64,000 nt of DNA, taken from NCBI RefSeq assembly GCF_000403785.1, contig NZ_APHJ01000022.1, positions 1-64,000 of the forward strand, given 5' to 3'. Position numbers and translations under genes: made by a program. Below the pieces are notes generated by a model that made no database searches, was not told the origin of the DNA, and saw only the letters and a list, made by a program, of their open reading frames with translations. Source of the stretch: Gillisia sp. CAL575 (lineage in GTDB: Bacteria > Bacteroidota > Bacteroidia > Flavobacteriales > Flavobacteriaceae). Below are positions 17,253 to 26,216 of the stretch, one piece after another; position 1 is the first letter of the stretch, and each line of letters begins with the position of its first letter.

Positions 17253-19106
17253 TTACATGAATTTTTTTTCCAGTTCTTCCACTGGCAAGGTAATAAAAAC
17301 AGGCTTGTTAAATGGCGTTAAACTCGGCTCTTTACAAGCAAATAATCCATTAACAATATGCTGCTGTTCTGTAGTATTTAACAAATTTCCAGATTTAACA
17401 GCCATACTCTTTGCTAAAGATTTGGCAAGCAGATCTGTATGAGAAAAATTGTTTTCTGGCACTTCATTCTGAAAGTCAACCAGCAGTTGCTCTAATAACA
17501 TTTCTACTTCACTTTCTGAAATAGAAGTTGGAATCCCTATAATTTCTGCGGAATTAGATGTTATTTCTGAAAATATAAATCCGGTTTGTTCCAGCGAATC
17601 TTTAACCCCTTTCAATAATTCAGTTTCCTGTTGATTAAACTGAAGCACTAATGGAAATAATAACTGCTGACTCACAGCTGCGGAAACTGTAATGCTCTTT
17701 AAAAGTTCTTCGTATAAAATTCTAGTATGCGCTCTATGCTGATCTATTACTAACATTCCGTTTTTAAGAGTGCTAATAATAAATTTCTTGTTTAATTGAA
17801 AAGTAGAACTTTGAGCCTCCTCTGTCTTGGAAGCACCAAAAAGATTTCCCGTTACCTCTTCACTTTCAAATTCTATTTGGCGAACATCTACATTGTCATT
17901 TCCAATAGATTCAGATTGTAATCCGGTATAAAGACTTTCCCAATTAGAAGATTCCTTTTTATAACCACTTTTAAAATTAGAAGAAGTTAATGCTTCATTT
18001 TTAAATGGGTTAAAATTTCTATCTACCTCTACTTGTGGAGTAGAAGCTCGCTTATTTTCATAGTTATAAGGTGTGTCCAAATTTGGATCCCTTTCAAAAT
18101 CCAAAATAGGTGCAACATTAAATTGGCCCAAACTGTGTTTTATAGCGCTTCTTAAAATGGCATATAAAGCATGCTCATCGTCAAACTTAATTTCTGTCTT
18201 AGTTGGATGAATATTGATATCTATGCTCTTAGGATCTACCTGAAGGTATAAAAAGTAGCTAGGATAAGCTCTATCCTTTAGAAGTCCTTCAAACGCAGCA
18301 CTTACAGCATGATTTAAATAAGGGCTTTTAATAAACCTATCATTTACAAAAAAGAATTGCTCTCCCCTAGTACGTTTAGCATATTCAGGTTTACCCACGA
18401 AGCCAGAAATTTTCAAAATTTCTGTTTCTTCGTTTACAGGAACCAATTTCTCATTGGATTTTCCTCCTAAAATATTGGTTATACGTTGTCTGTAATTAGA
18501 GGCGGGAAGATTAAATAATTCTCCCACATTGTGAACCAGAGAAAATGAAATTGTTGGATGTGCCAATGCTACTCGCTGGAATTCATCTATAATATGACGG
18601 GTTTCAACGGTATCTGACTTTAAAAAGTTTCTTCTGGCAGGAATATTATAAAATAGATTCTTAACGCTAATTGAGGTTCCTTTTGCGGTAACGCAAACCT
18701 CCTGAGAAGTGATTTCGCTACCTTCAATTTTTATGCAAGTTCCAACCTCATCTTCCTCTCTTCTTGTTTTTAATTCAACATGAGCAATTGCGGCTATAGA
18801 GGCTAATGCCTCGCCTCTAAATCCTTTTGTCTGAAGTTGAAAAAGATCTTCAGCAGCTTTAATTTTTGAAGTGGCGTGACGCTCAAAACTTAGTCTGGAA
18901 TCTGTAATGCTCATTCCAGAACCATCATCTATCACACTAATAAGAATCTTCCCGGCTTCTTTGATGTAAACCTGAATTGTTGAAGCTTTAGCATCTATTG
19001 CATTTTCCAGCAATTCCTTAATAACAGAAGCTGGCCTTTGAACTACTTCCCCTGCAGCAATTTGATTAGCCACATGGTCTGGCAGGAGATGAATTACATC
19101 GATCAT
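17253..19106 (-). CDS. mutL: DNA mismatch repair protein MutL
   Basis: This 617-residue protein has the GHKL ATPase part with IAAGEVVQRPASVIKELLENA (near 17-37, conserved), DDGSGM and TKGFRGEALASI, then a linker (about 335-430) and a C-terminal dimerisation domain. It couples MutS mismatch recognition to strand incision. The endonuclease motif of non-enterobacterial MutL, DQHA(x)2E(x)4E, appears here as DQHRAHTRILYEE (from Asp455): the first Glu is Thr461. The final CKEPSLTP segment is the counterpart of the family's C-terminal Cys motif. It is the fourth gene of a minus-strand run and is directly followed by the rhomboid pair. Confidence 0.95.
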   Translation of the reverse strand: MIDVIHLLPDHVANQIAAGEVVQRPASVIKELLENAIDAKASTIQVYIKEAGKILISVIDDGSGMSITDSRLSFERHATSKIKAAEDLFQLQTKGFRGEALASIAAIAHVELKTRREEDEVGTCIKIEGSEITSQEVCVTAKGTSISVKNLFYNIPARRNFLKSDTVETRHIIDEFQRVALAHPTISFSLVHNVGELFNLPASNYRQRITNILGGKSNEKLVPVNEETEILKISGFVGKPEYAKRTRGEQFFFVNDRFIKSPYLNHAVSAAFEGLLKDRAYPSYFLYLQVDPKSIDINIHPTKTEIKFDDEHALYAILRSAIKHSLGQFNVAPILDFERDPNLDTPYNYENKRASTPQVEVDRNFNPFKNEALTSSNFKSGYKKESSNWESLYTGLQSESIGNDNVDVRQIEFESEEVTGNLFGASKTEEAQSSTFQLNKKFIISTLKNGMLVIDQHRAHTRILYEELLKSITVSAAVSQQLLFPLVLQFNQQETELLKGVKDSLEQTGFIFSEITSNSAEIIGIPTSISESEVEMLLEQLLVDFQNEVPENNFSHTDLLAKSLAKSMAVKSGNLLNTTEQQHIVNGLFACKEPSLTPFNKPVFITLPVEELEKKFM

Positions 19107-19118
19107 GAAAAATTAATT

Positions 19119-19400
19119 CTAAAAAATGGATAAATCAAAGTCAATGATCCACAAGAATATTATTACCAAGACGATAATAATATAGATCACACGTTTATTG
19201 ATCTCTCGATTACCTCTGGTTCTACTAGAACTTCTGGCATCTGCCCATTGAGCACCGAAGTCTATAGAATTTGTGGTGTTTTTATATTTGTTGAATTTAG
19301 AGTCGAAGTCGTAAATATTTCCTGTGTCCTTTCCCTTATAATAACGAGGAGTGTAATTATAACGGGTATTCTTTTTGGATTTATAAAGACTGAATTTCAA
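19119..19400 (-). CDS. Small membrane protein, function unknown
   Basis: This 93-residue protein has a basic, tyrosine-rich N-terminal half (many Lys, Arg, Tyr up to about 70) and one C-terminal membrane helix (about 71-88, VIYIIIVLVIIFLWII). It ends 12 bases before mutL, in the same direction, and starts 109 bases after ribH. I do not recognise a domain. The gene is likely real because it lies in register within a compact run, keeps a coherent topology, and its antisense frames are short. A tail-anchored protein with a cytoplasmic basic domain is the simplest description. Confidence 0.65.
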   Translation of the reverse strand: MKFSLYKSKKNTRYNYTPRYYKGKDTGNIYDFDSKFNKYKNTTNSIDFGAQWADARSSSRTRGNREINKRVIYIIIVLVIIFLWIIDFDLSIF

Positions 19401-19509
19401 AATACGCGGTGTTTCTTAATAGAACTTCAAATTTACTTAAAAAGCAAGAGAAAAGAAAGCATGTTGAAGCAAAAAGAAAAGAGCAAGAATAATGCCGTAA
19501 GGACTAAGT

Positions 19510-20007
19510 TTAAAACTTGGCGTCTATTCTTAGTTGTGCCATTTTAATGGCCGTTACTGCAGCTTCAGAACCCTTGTTTCCAAATTTCCCGCCGGAGCGA
19601 TCTATAGCTTGTTGCATATTTTGATCTGTTAACACACAAAAAATTACAGGAATGTCATTTTTAACGTTTAGGTCTTTGATGCCTTGGGTTACTCCTTGGC
19701 ATACAAAATCGAAGTGTTTAGTTTCTCCCTCAATCACACTTCCAATGGCAATAATAGCATCCAGCATATCGTAGCTTTGCTGCATTTTTTTACAACCATA
19801 AATAAGCTCGAAGCTTCCCGGAACATCCCAACGAACAATGTTTTCGTTGATCACCCCATTTTCCTTCAAAGTATCAAAGGCTCCTTTAAAAAGGCCCTCG
19901 GTAATATTCTCATTCCATTCGGCTACAACAAGACCAAACCGGAAGTTCTTAGCTTCCGGCATTTGGCTTTTATCGTATTCGCTAAGATTTTTTCCTTGAG
20001 TTGCCAT
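19510..20007 (-). CDS. ribH: 6,7-dimethyl-8-ribityllumazine synthase
   Basis: This 165-residue enzyme condenses 5-amino-6-ribitylamino-uracil with dihydroxybutanone phosphate in riboflavin synthesis. Motifs visible are AEWNENITEGLFKGAF, VPGSFELIYG (substrate site), AIGSVIEGETKHFDFVC with the catalytic histidine region, and the C-terminal GNKGSEAAVTAIKM. Length is normal for this icosahedral or pentameric enzyme. It follows the TPR membrane protein by nine bases. No FMN riboswitch was recognised upstream and no other rib gene is in the window. Confidence 0.96.
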   Translation of the reverse strand: MATQGKNLSEYDKSQMPEAKNFRFGLVVAEWNENITEGLFKGAFDTLKENGVINENIVRWDVPGSFELIYGCKKMQQSYDMLDAIIAIGSVIEGETKHFDFVCQGVTQGIKDLNVKNDIPVIFCVLTDQNMQQAIDRSGGKFGNKGSEAAVTAIKMAQLRIDAKF

Positions 20008-20016
20008 AGAAAATCT

Positions 20017-20787
20017 TTAGTTCATTGCTTCTGCTCTACCTAAATAGATAGCTACTTGATTTGCTTCTGGAGTATTTGCAAATTCGTCTTTAATTCTATT
20101 TAAATATTCAGCAGCTTTCTCACCTTCTCCTAATTGGATAGCAGTGGTTGCCGCTTTTAGTAAAAATCGAGGTGCAGTAAATTCGTTAGTTCGCATTGTT
20201 GCAGCCTTCTCGTAATAATTTAAAGCTTCTTTCGGCTGGTCTAATTGAAGAAATGCATCTCCCATTCCACCAACTGCTAATGCAGATAAGATCTCATCTT
20301 CACCATCAAAATCCTCTAAATGATCTATTGCTTCCTGATACTTATTAGTATTCAAATAAGCAAAACCAGCATAGTAATGTGCAAGATTTCCTGCATTTGT
20401 ACTTCCGTAATTATCTATGATATCTAAGAAACCGTATTTTCCTTCACCACCATTTAATGCCATATTATATAAAGAATCGCTCTGAGCACCAGATCCAGCT
20501 AAAGCCGAGTCAAAATATTGTTGAGATTGAAACATTTCGTTAGAAGCTTCTAATTCTTTAGGCTCTTGAATAAAACGTTGCCATCCCAAATATCCTAAAG
20601 CTACCACAGCTGCCAATGCAACGATAATGTAGATCCATTTTTGATTTTCTGCAACCCACTCTTCTGTTCTTCCAGCACCTTCATCTAGGGTGTTAAAAAC
20701 TTCTGCGGTTGTAGATTCTTCCTCTACTTGATTTTTTCTCTCTTCTTTAGTAGACGGTTTAGAACCTTTTTTCTTGTACGTTGCCAT
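20017..20787 (-). CDS. TPR-containing membrane protein, YfgM-like
   Basis: This 256-residue protein has a charged cytoplasmic start (basic then acidic, 1-47), a single membrane helix (about 50-66, IYIIVALAAVVALGYLGW) and a periplasmic tetratricopeptide part (about 80-250), where repeats such as AHYYAGFAYLNTNKYQEAI and GDAFLQLDQPKEALNYYEKA are clear. The architecture matches YfgM, an ancillary factor at the SecYEG translocon that cooperates with periplasmic chaperones. The role here is inferred. It is the first gene of the run leading through ribH to mutL, with a candidate promoter at 20808. Confidence 0.8.
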   Translation of the reverse strand: MATYKKKGSKPSTKEERKNQVEEESTTAEVFNTLDEGAGRTEEWVAENQKWIYIIVALAAVVALGYLGWQRFIQEPKELEASNEMFQSQQYFDSALAGSGAQSDSLYNMALNGGEGKYGFLDIIDNYGSTNAGNLAHYYAGFAYLNTNKYQEAIDHLEDFDGEDEILSALAVGGMGDAFLQLDQPKEALNYYEKAATMRTNEFTAPRFLLKAATTAIQLGEGEKAAEYLNRIKDEFANTPEANQVAIYLGRAEAMN

Positions 20788-20807
20788 AAAATTGGTTTAA
20801 TGAGTCG

Positions 20808-20815
20808 CAAAAATA
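20808..20815 (-). promoter_or_regulatory. Candidate -7 box (TATTTTTG) for the TPR-ribH-mutL run
   Basis: On the minus strand TATTTTTG fits TAnnTTTG and lies about 20 bases upstream of the start at 20787. No clear TTTG -33 element is found. The surrounding sequence is AT-rich, so a chance match is possible. Confidence 0.3.
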
Positions 20816-20932
20816 AAATTTTTATTCTTATTTGAAAGGGAAATTATTTCTTATTTTTTAATACTTTCGGCGCGTTTCTATTACCTTTATAAAAGTAAAA
20901 TTAATAATTATTAAGCTGAATAACAGCGTTTT

Positions 20933-22012
20933 ATGTTTTTAAAGTCCCTTTCCCTAGTCAATTATAAAAATTTAGATTCCTCCAGTTTTGATTTCGACTC
21001 CAAAATAAACTGTTTTGTAGGCAGAAATGGCGTTGGAAAAACGAATATTTTAGATAGTATCTATCATCTCTCTTTTGGGAAGAGTTATTTCAACCCAATT
21101 ACGAGTCAGAACATCAATCACGACGCCGACTTTTTTGTTATTGAAGGCTCCTTAGAGAAAAACGAGAGAGAAGAACATATTTTGGTGAGCGCCAAACGTG
21201 GTCAAAAAAAGGTGATCAAAAGAAATAACAAAGCTTACGAGAAATTCAGTGAACATATAGGTTTTATTCCTGCCGTCATGATTTCTCCCGGCGATCGCGA
21301 TCTTATTATTGAAGGCAGCGACACCCGTAGGAAATTTATGGATGGTGTGATCTCCCAAAGTGATCAGCTATATTTAAATTCCTTAATCTCTTATAGTAAA
21401 GTTCTCGCCCAGAGAAATGCACTCTTAAAATACTTTGCTGCAAATGCAAAATTCGACAGGGATACTTTGGAGATTTATAATGCTCAGCTTACAGAGTTTG
21501 GGAATATCATTTTTGAAAAGCGTAAGGCATTTTTAAATGAATTTATTCCGATTTTCAATAAAAGATATTCAGAAATAGCCAATAATCAAGAACAGGTAAG
21601 TCTAGAATATAAGAGCAAATTATTTGAAAGATCTATTTCAGCTTTATTAGAAGAAAATCTACAAAAAGATATGCTCCTTCAATACACCAGTGTAGGTTTG
21701 CATAAAGATGATCTTAGTTTCGAGATTGATGGCCATCCTATTAAAAAGTTTGGATCTCAGGGGCAACAAAAATCCTTTCTTATAGCACTAAAATTGGCAC
21801 AATTCGACTTCATTAAAAAAATGAGCAAGGTTAATCCTATCCTATTATTAGATGATATTTTTGATAAGTTAGATGAACAACGTGTTGCACATATAATAAC
21901 GCTGGTTGCTACAGATGAACTAGGACAGATATTTATTAGCGATACGCATGCAGACAGAACAGAGAAAGTGATGGAAGAAAGCAACCAAACCTTTAAAATA
22001 TTTAAACTATGA
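20933..22012 (+). CDS. recF: DNA replication and repair protein RecF
   Basis: This 359-residue SMC-like ATPase helps load RecA at single-strand gaps with RecO and RecR. The Walker A motif GRNGVGKT is at 30-37, the signature region reads [18 protein letters not shown], and the Walker B segment is [15 protein letters not shown]. Length is normal. It is divergent from the minus-strand TPR gene and is followed by a lipoprotein gene whose first ATG overlaps its last codon. In many bacteria recF sits with dnaA-dnaN; here it is paired with a DciA-like gene, another replication factor. Confidence 0.95.
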   Translation: MFLKSLSLVNYKNLDSSSFDFDSKINCFVGRNGVGKTNILDSIYHLSFGKSYFNPITSQNINHDADFFVIEGSLEKNEREEHILVSAKRGQKKVIKRNNKAYEKFSEHIGFIPAVMISPGDRDLIIEGSDTRRKFMDGVISQSDQLYLNSLISYSKVLAQRNALLKYFAANAKFDRDTLEIYNAQLTEFGNIIFEKRKAFLNEFIPIFNKRYSEIANNQEQVSLEYKSKLFERSISALLEENLQKDMLLQYTSVGLHKDDLSFEIDGHPIKKFGSQGQQKSFLIALKLAQFDFIKKMSKVNPILLLDDIFDKLDEQRVAHIITLVATDELGQIFISDTHADRTEKVMEESNQTFKIFKL

Positions 22013-22446
22013 TGAGACTTAGTATAGTATTAATTCTAATGATTCTTTTTACTAGTTGTAATAACAAACCTGGAGAAAATTTAGACCATATTAATGGCTA
22101 TTGGGGTATTGAAAAAGTTGAATTCACAAAAGATTCTATTCGGGATTTTAAGATCAATGAGATAGTAGATTATATAGAAATCATTGATAGTTTAGGATTT
22201 AGAGTAAAAGTTAAACCACAATTTGATGGCACTTATATCCCCGCTGGAGAACCGGAAAAAATAAATGTAACTATTGAAGAAAATAAAGTGTCACTAAATT
22301 ATTCTACCGCTTTTAATAATTGGAAAGAAGTTATTGTAGCTTCTAAAGAAGATGAACTTAGTTTAAAAAATGAGCGCGGAATTATATACCACTATAAAAG
22401 GTATAAACCTTTAAAATTAGATCTGGATGAAAAAGAGAATGAATGA
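22009..22446 (+). CDS. Putative lipoprotein, function unknown
   Basis: This 145-residue protein has a short lipoprotein signal ending in FTSC (Cys17). The mature part contains a WxxxKVEF-like strand near 31-37 ([10 protein letters not shown]) and several beta strands, and could be a small lipocalin-like or other beta-barrel fold, which I cannot confirm. It overlaps recF by four bases and is overlapped by the DciA-like gene by 20 bases, so the three are translationally linked. The functional connection to replication genes is not evident. Confidence 0.75.
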   Translation: MMRLSIVLILMILFTSCNNKPGENLDHINGYWGIEKVEFTKDSIRDFKINEIVDYIEIIDSLGFRVKVKPQFDGTYIPAGEPEKINVTIEENKVSLNYSTAFNNWKEVIVASKEDELSLKNERGIIYHYKRYKPLKLDLDEKENE

Positions 22447-22723
22447 GAATATGAAGTTGAGTGAGGCATTAGAAAATTTTGTCTCTACAAATAAGCTTCA
22501 GAAAGGATTAGATAAGGTAAACGTGAAAGATGTTTGGAATGAGCAAATGGGACCTGGAATAGTAAAATATACCACAGCCATAAAGTTGGAAGGAAACACC
22601 TTATTTGTTCAACTTAGTTCTTCTGTATTACGGGAAGAGTTGAGTTATGGAAGAGAAAAGATCATTAAGATGTTGAATGAAGCACTTAAGAAAGATTTGA
22701 TTAGTAAGTTGGTGCTAAGGTAG
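22427..22723 (+). CDS. DUF721 / DciA-like protein
   Basis: This 98-residue protein matches the DUF721 family (DciA), with the characteristic VKDVWNEQMGPGIVKYTTAI segment and the region TLFVQLSSSVLREELSYGRE followed by a basic C-terminal helix. DciA interacts with the replicative helicase DnaB and helps its loading in bacteria that lack DnaC or DnaI. The neighbouring recF supports a replication role. Several in-frame ATG codons (22427, 22439, 22451) make the start uncertain; the conserved part begins at about residue 9. It is the last gene before a repeat-rich spacer. Confidence 0.82.
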   Translation: MKKRMNENMKLSEALENFVSTNKLQKGLDKVNVKDVWNEQMGPGIVKYTTAIKLEGNTLFVQLSSSVLREELSYGREKIIKMLNEALKKDLISKLVLR

Positions 22724-23052
22724 ACTTGATTACAGCATCCAGTCCTGAAGGCCTCCGGGATTGCTTTTTCTTGTCATTCCGACGAAGGGGGAATCTCTTT
22801 TAAAACGAAATTCTGGTTCAAATAGATTCTTCATTTCGCTAGGCTACTTTCAGAATGACATATGCTTTTATTGGTTAGGCTTGGTGTTTTCGACAATTGG
22901 CCTAACCCTAAACTTGTTTCAGGGATTCCGTATTAAGATTCTGAATCAAGTTGAGAATGACAGGATTTTATTTTGGAATCATTAAGAAAAGTCAAAAACA
23001 AAAAAAGCCGCTTTCATATGAAAGCGGCTTTTCAAATTCTACCTAAATATAT
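22724..23052. repeat. Repeat-rich spacer with GTCATTC-type inverted repeats
   Basis: TGTCATTC (22772-22779) and GAATGACA (22853-22860) bound a segment of about 89 bases, and a further GAATGACA occurs at 22955-22962 after a TTGTTTCAGG motif. Related segments are at 35082-35168 and 53923-54003, so this is a dispersed intergenic repeat. An open frame at 22761-22985 through it has no family features and reads repeat sequence; I do not call it a gene. A terminator palindrome follows at 23005-23030. Confidence 0.7.
23001..23034. terminator. Bidirectional terminator
   Basis: A perfect 26-base palindrome, with arms AAGCCGCTTTCAT and ATGAAAGCGGCTT (23005-23030), is preceded by an A-run and followed by TTTT. 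It sits between the convergent DciA-like and ndk genes and could serve both. Confidence 0.85.
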
Positions 23053-23473
23053 TTAAAATAATTCTCTTCCTGCAAAGTGAAAAGCAGCTTCAATAGCAGC
23101 ATTTTCATCGCTATCACTTCCGTGAACTGCATTTTCTCCAATAGAAGCAGCATATTTCTTACGGATAGTTCCTTCTGCAGCTTCCGCTGGATTTGTAGCT
23201 CCGATTAGAGTTCTAAAATCTTCTACAGCATTATCTTTTTCCAATACAGCAGCAACAATAGGTCCTCTTGTCATGTATTCTACCAATTCTCCAAAAAAAT
23301 GGACGCTCATTATGAACAGCATAAAAAGTTTCAGCATCTTTACGAGACATCTGAGTTAATTTCATTGCAACAATTCTAAATCCTGAAGTATTAATAAGTT
23401 CAAGGATCGCACCGATATTTCCGTTTTCAACTGCATCGGGTTTAAGCATTGTAAAAGTTCTATTCTTAGCCAT
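23053..23473 (-). pseudogene. ndk: Nucleoside diphosphate kinase with one-base frameshift
   Basis: The two halves of NDK are in different frames. The first (from 23473) reads normally from [18 protein letters not shown] to HNERPFF. After a run of seven A on the plus strand (23293-23299; seven T in the coding strand) the frame shifts. The second half continues with [21 protein letters not shown] and holds the catalytic His in NAVHGSDS. Removing one base restores a 139-residue protein, the exact usual length. NDK balances nucleoside triphosphates. The two halves are otherwise well conserved, so this is either a sequencing error in the homopolymer, a very recent mutation, or a site of transcriptional slippage. 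Confidence 0.88.
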
Positions 23474-23495
23474 GTTATGGTTTTTAAAATTTTTG

Positions 23496-23526
23496 CAAAA
23501 GTACGCATTTGAACACTTTATGCAAG
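23496..23526 (-). promoter_or_regulatory. Candidate promoter of ndk
   Basis: On the minus strand TACTTTTG (23496-23503) fits the -7 box TAnnTTTG, and CTTG (23523-23526), close to the -33 consensus TTTG, lies upstream with a 19-base spacer. It is about 25 bases before the ndk start. Confidence 0.5.
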
Positions 23527-23731
23527 ATTATATTTTATTTTATGATTATTATAGGATTTTTTATCTTCACTAACTTGGTATAAAGTATATGCATACCTAA
23601 GCAGTATTAATGTTTTCCGCAGAAAGGTATTATTATTGATGCATCACTTTACCCAAAGCTTCTACAATAATTAAAGCATTTATCATCAAAACAAAAGAAG
23701 ACTTACAATAATTATTAAAAAACCTTAATAA

Positions 23732-24991
23732 ATGAATTTAATAAGCCTAATAAATCGGGTCTCAATCAAAAAATATTATTTGATTTTCTTTCTCAGCTTT
23801 TTGTTTTTTTCGTGTTCTAATGATGACTCCTCTATAACTTCAGAAGAAATGGAAGAAAAAATAGACCCTACTATAATTGCAACTTCCCCTTGCGAGAATG
23901 GAATGGCAGGAAAATATCCATGTAAGGATTATGATTTAATGGCCCATATAAGTCTTTCTATATTTAATGCCGTCTCTGGAAATGATTCCTGGGGATGGAC
24001 AGATGCTAGTACAGGAAAAGAATATGTTTTAATGGGGCTTGATAATGGCACTGCATTTATAGATATATCCAATCCTTCAGAACCTATTTATCTAGGAAAA
24101 TTAGTTTCTCAAACACCTTCCGCTTTGCATCGCGACATCAAAGTATATCAAAATTATGCCTTTATTGTAAGTGAAGCTGAAGGTCACGGTCTGCAGATCT
24201 TTGACCTAACGAAACTTAGAAATGTAGCCAATGCTCCTGTTAACTATCAGGCAGATGCAAAATATAATGAATTTGAACATGCACATAATATTGTGATCAA
24301 TGAATCTTCAGGATTCGCTTATGTTGTAGGTTCTAACACTTTTGCCGGCGGCCCACATATCATCAATATCCAAGATCCAATGAATCCAACTTTCGCAGGA
24401 GGTTATTCCTTAGATGGATACAGTCATGACGCACAAGTAGTAACCTATAATGGGCCAGATACAGATTATAGTGGTAAGGAGATCTATATTGGAAGCAATG
24501 AAAATAAAGTTGCTATTGTAGATATTACCGATAAATCCAATCCGAAAAATATTTCTACAATCACCTATGAAAATGTTGGTTATACTCACCAAGGTTGGTT
24601 CACAGAGGATCAGAAATACTTTTTGGTGGGAGACGAGTTCGATGAAATACAAACTGGAAAAAACACTAGAACTATCATTTTAGATTTCACAGATTTGGAT
24701 AATCCCAAAACACATACAAATTACACGAGTTCCCTACCTTCTATAGATCATAATGGATATGTAAAAGACAATTTATTCTATCTGGCCAATTATACTGGAG
24801 GATTGCGAGTATTGGATATTTCAGACATTAAAAATAAAAACATAAGGGAAGTAGGATCTTTTGATAGTTACCCACTAACTAATTCCAAAGATTTTAACGG
24901 AGCATGGAATGTATATCCTTTTTTTGAAAGTGGAAACATCGTTTTAAGCGACATAGATAATGGTCTTTTTATTGTAAGAAAAAAGGAATAG
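23732..24991 (+). CDS. Choice-of-anchor B / LVIVD-repeat lipoprotein
   Basis: This 419-residue protein has a hydrophobic signal (about 17-28) with a lipobox-like FFSC, then a beta-propeller built of LVIVD-type repeats: FIDISNPSEPIYLGKL, IFDLTKLRN, IINIQDPMNPTFAGGY, IVDITDKSNPKNIST and VLDISDIKNKN. This matches the choice-of-anchor B family of surface proteins. The calcium- or ligand-binding function is not established. The segment HIVI/HAHNIVINESSGFAYVVG is typical of the family. It stands alone between ndk and nrnA with a 258-base upstream spacer in which I see no clear promoter. Confidence 0.82.
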   Translation: MNLISLINRVSIKKYYLIFFLSFLFFSCSNDDSSITSEEMEEKIDPTIIATSPCENGMAGKYPCKDYDLMAHISLSIFNAVSGNDSWGWTDASTGKEYVLMGLDNGTAFIDISNPSEPIYLGKLVSQTPSALHRDIKVYQNYAFIVSEAEGHGLQIFDLTKLRNVANAPVNYQADAKYNEFEHAHNIVINESSGFAYVVGSNTFAGGPHIINIQDPMNPTFAGGYSLDGYSHDAQVVTYNGPDTDYSGKEIYIGSNENKVAIVDITDKSNPKNISTITYENVGYTHQGWFTEDQKYFLVGDEFDEIQTGKNTRTIILDFTDLDNPKTHTNYTSSLPSIDHNGYVKDNLFYLANYTGGLRVLDISDIKNKNIREVGSFDSYPLTNSKDFNGAWNVYPFFESGNIVLSDIDNGLFIVRKKE

Positions 24992-25199
24992 ACTTAAATA
25001 CCACTTTATTATATCTCAATATTAAATCCACCTATTCACATAATTTTATAAAATATATATTTTGTAATTTCACCCTCAAATTTAAAGTCAGAATTACAGT
25101 TTCAAATTAGAAAATTTCAGTGTGTTTGAATTTTTTTTTTGAATTTTGAAATAGAATATTTCACCTTTGCTGTTATTTCGCTTTAATTGGAATTAAAAT

Positions 25200-26216
25200 A
25201 TGATTGAACAAAGCATTTTAGAAATTACCTCAGACCTCTCAAGGGCTAATAACATTGTAATAGTTCCGCATAAAGGACCAGATGGAGATGCTATAGGATC
25301 TTCATTAGGTTTATATCATTTTCTGAAAGGAAAAGGTCATCACGTTACCGTAATTGCGCCTAATGATTATCCAGATTTCCTGAAATGGCTTCCTGGACAG
25401 GAGGACATCATGATTTATGAAAAGGATTATATTACTTGTAAACCCTTGATCTCTAATGCAGATATTATCTTCACTTTAGATTTTAACGATCTATCAAGAA
25501 CTGGAGATATGCAGGATTCATTAAAAGAGGCAGATGCTACCTTTATAATGATAGATCACCATCCCGAACCGTCTACATATGCACATCACACATATAGCGA
25601 TGCTACTATGAGTTCTACCTGCCAAATGGTGTATCAATTTATAGAAAAATTAAGAGCCGTAAAAAGCATCACTCCAGAAATTGCAACTTGTTTGTATACT
25701 GGAATAATGACAGATACTGGTTCTTTTAGATTTAGATCCACTTCTAGTAAAACGCACAGGGTAATTGCAGATCTTATAGATAAAGGTGCAGATAATGCTA
25801 AAATACATCAACAAATCTATGATACTTCTTCTGAAAGTAGATTGAAATTATTAGGAGTTGCACTTCAGAACTTAAGGGTTAATAAAGAATTAAGAACTGC
25901 CTACATTACTCTTTCTCAAGAGGAATTAGATCAAAATAACTTCAGAAAGGGAGATACAGAAGGTTTTGTAAATTATGGATTATCCTTGGAAGGAATTATT
26001 TTCGCAGCAATATTTATAGAGCATAAAGTAGATGGAATCATTAAAATTAGTTTCCGTTCTAAAGGGAGTTTTAATGTAAACGAATTTTCCCGAGCGCATT
26101 TTCAAGGAGGAGGACATATAAATGCCGCAGGTGGAAAAAGCGATATTTCGCTAGAAGACACCATTGTGAAATTTAATAGCGTGCTTCCAGAATATAAGGA
26201 AGAATTAGGTTTATGA
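25200..26216 (+). CDS. nrnA: DHH-family nanoRNase / pAp phosphatase
   Basis: This 338-residue enzyme matches NrnA, which degrades 2-5 nucleotide RNAs and removes the phosphate from pAp. Metal ligands visible are His24, Asp28 and Asp30 in PHKGPDGDA, the Asp in LDFNDLSR and the DHH triplet in MIDHHPEPS. The C-terminal DHHA1 domain carries GGGHINAAGG near 302-311. Length is normal. The gene overlaps gldI by four bases (ATGA), so expression is coupled. Upstream there is a run of ten T (25131-25140) in an AT-rich spacer without a clear promoter. Confidence 0.93.
   Translation: MIEQSILEITSDLSRANNIVIVPHKGPDGDAIGSSLGLYHFLKGKGHHVTVIAPNDYPDFLKWLPGQEDIMIYEKDYITCKPLISNADIIFTLDFNDLSRTGDMQDSLKEADATFIMIDHHPEPSTYAHHTYSDATMSSTCQMVYQFIEKLRAVKSITPEIATCLYTGIMTDTGSFRFRSTSSKTHRVIADLIDKGADNAKIHQQIYDTSSESRLKLLGVALQNLRVNKELRTAYITLSQEELDQNNFRKGDTEGFVNYGLSLEGIIFAAIFIEHKVDGIIKISFRSKGSFNVNEFSRAHFQGGGHINAAGGKSDISLEDTIVKFNSVLPEYKEELGL

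Noticed and set aside
22761-22985. Open reading frame of 74 codons in the spacer after the DciA-like gene
   Set aside because: It runs through dispersed repeat sequence, has no family motif and no fitting neighbour context, so it is not called a gene.
23053-23473. Two separate small genes instead of one ndk
   Set aside because: Each half alone lacks a complete fold, and together they give exactly one NDK of normal length after removing one base.
25131-25140. Run of ten T upstream of nrnA
   Set aside because: Simple homopolymer in an AT-rich spacer; no hairpin is attached, so no terminator or regulatory call is made.
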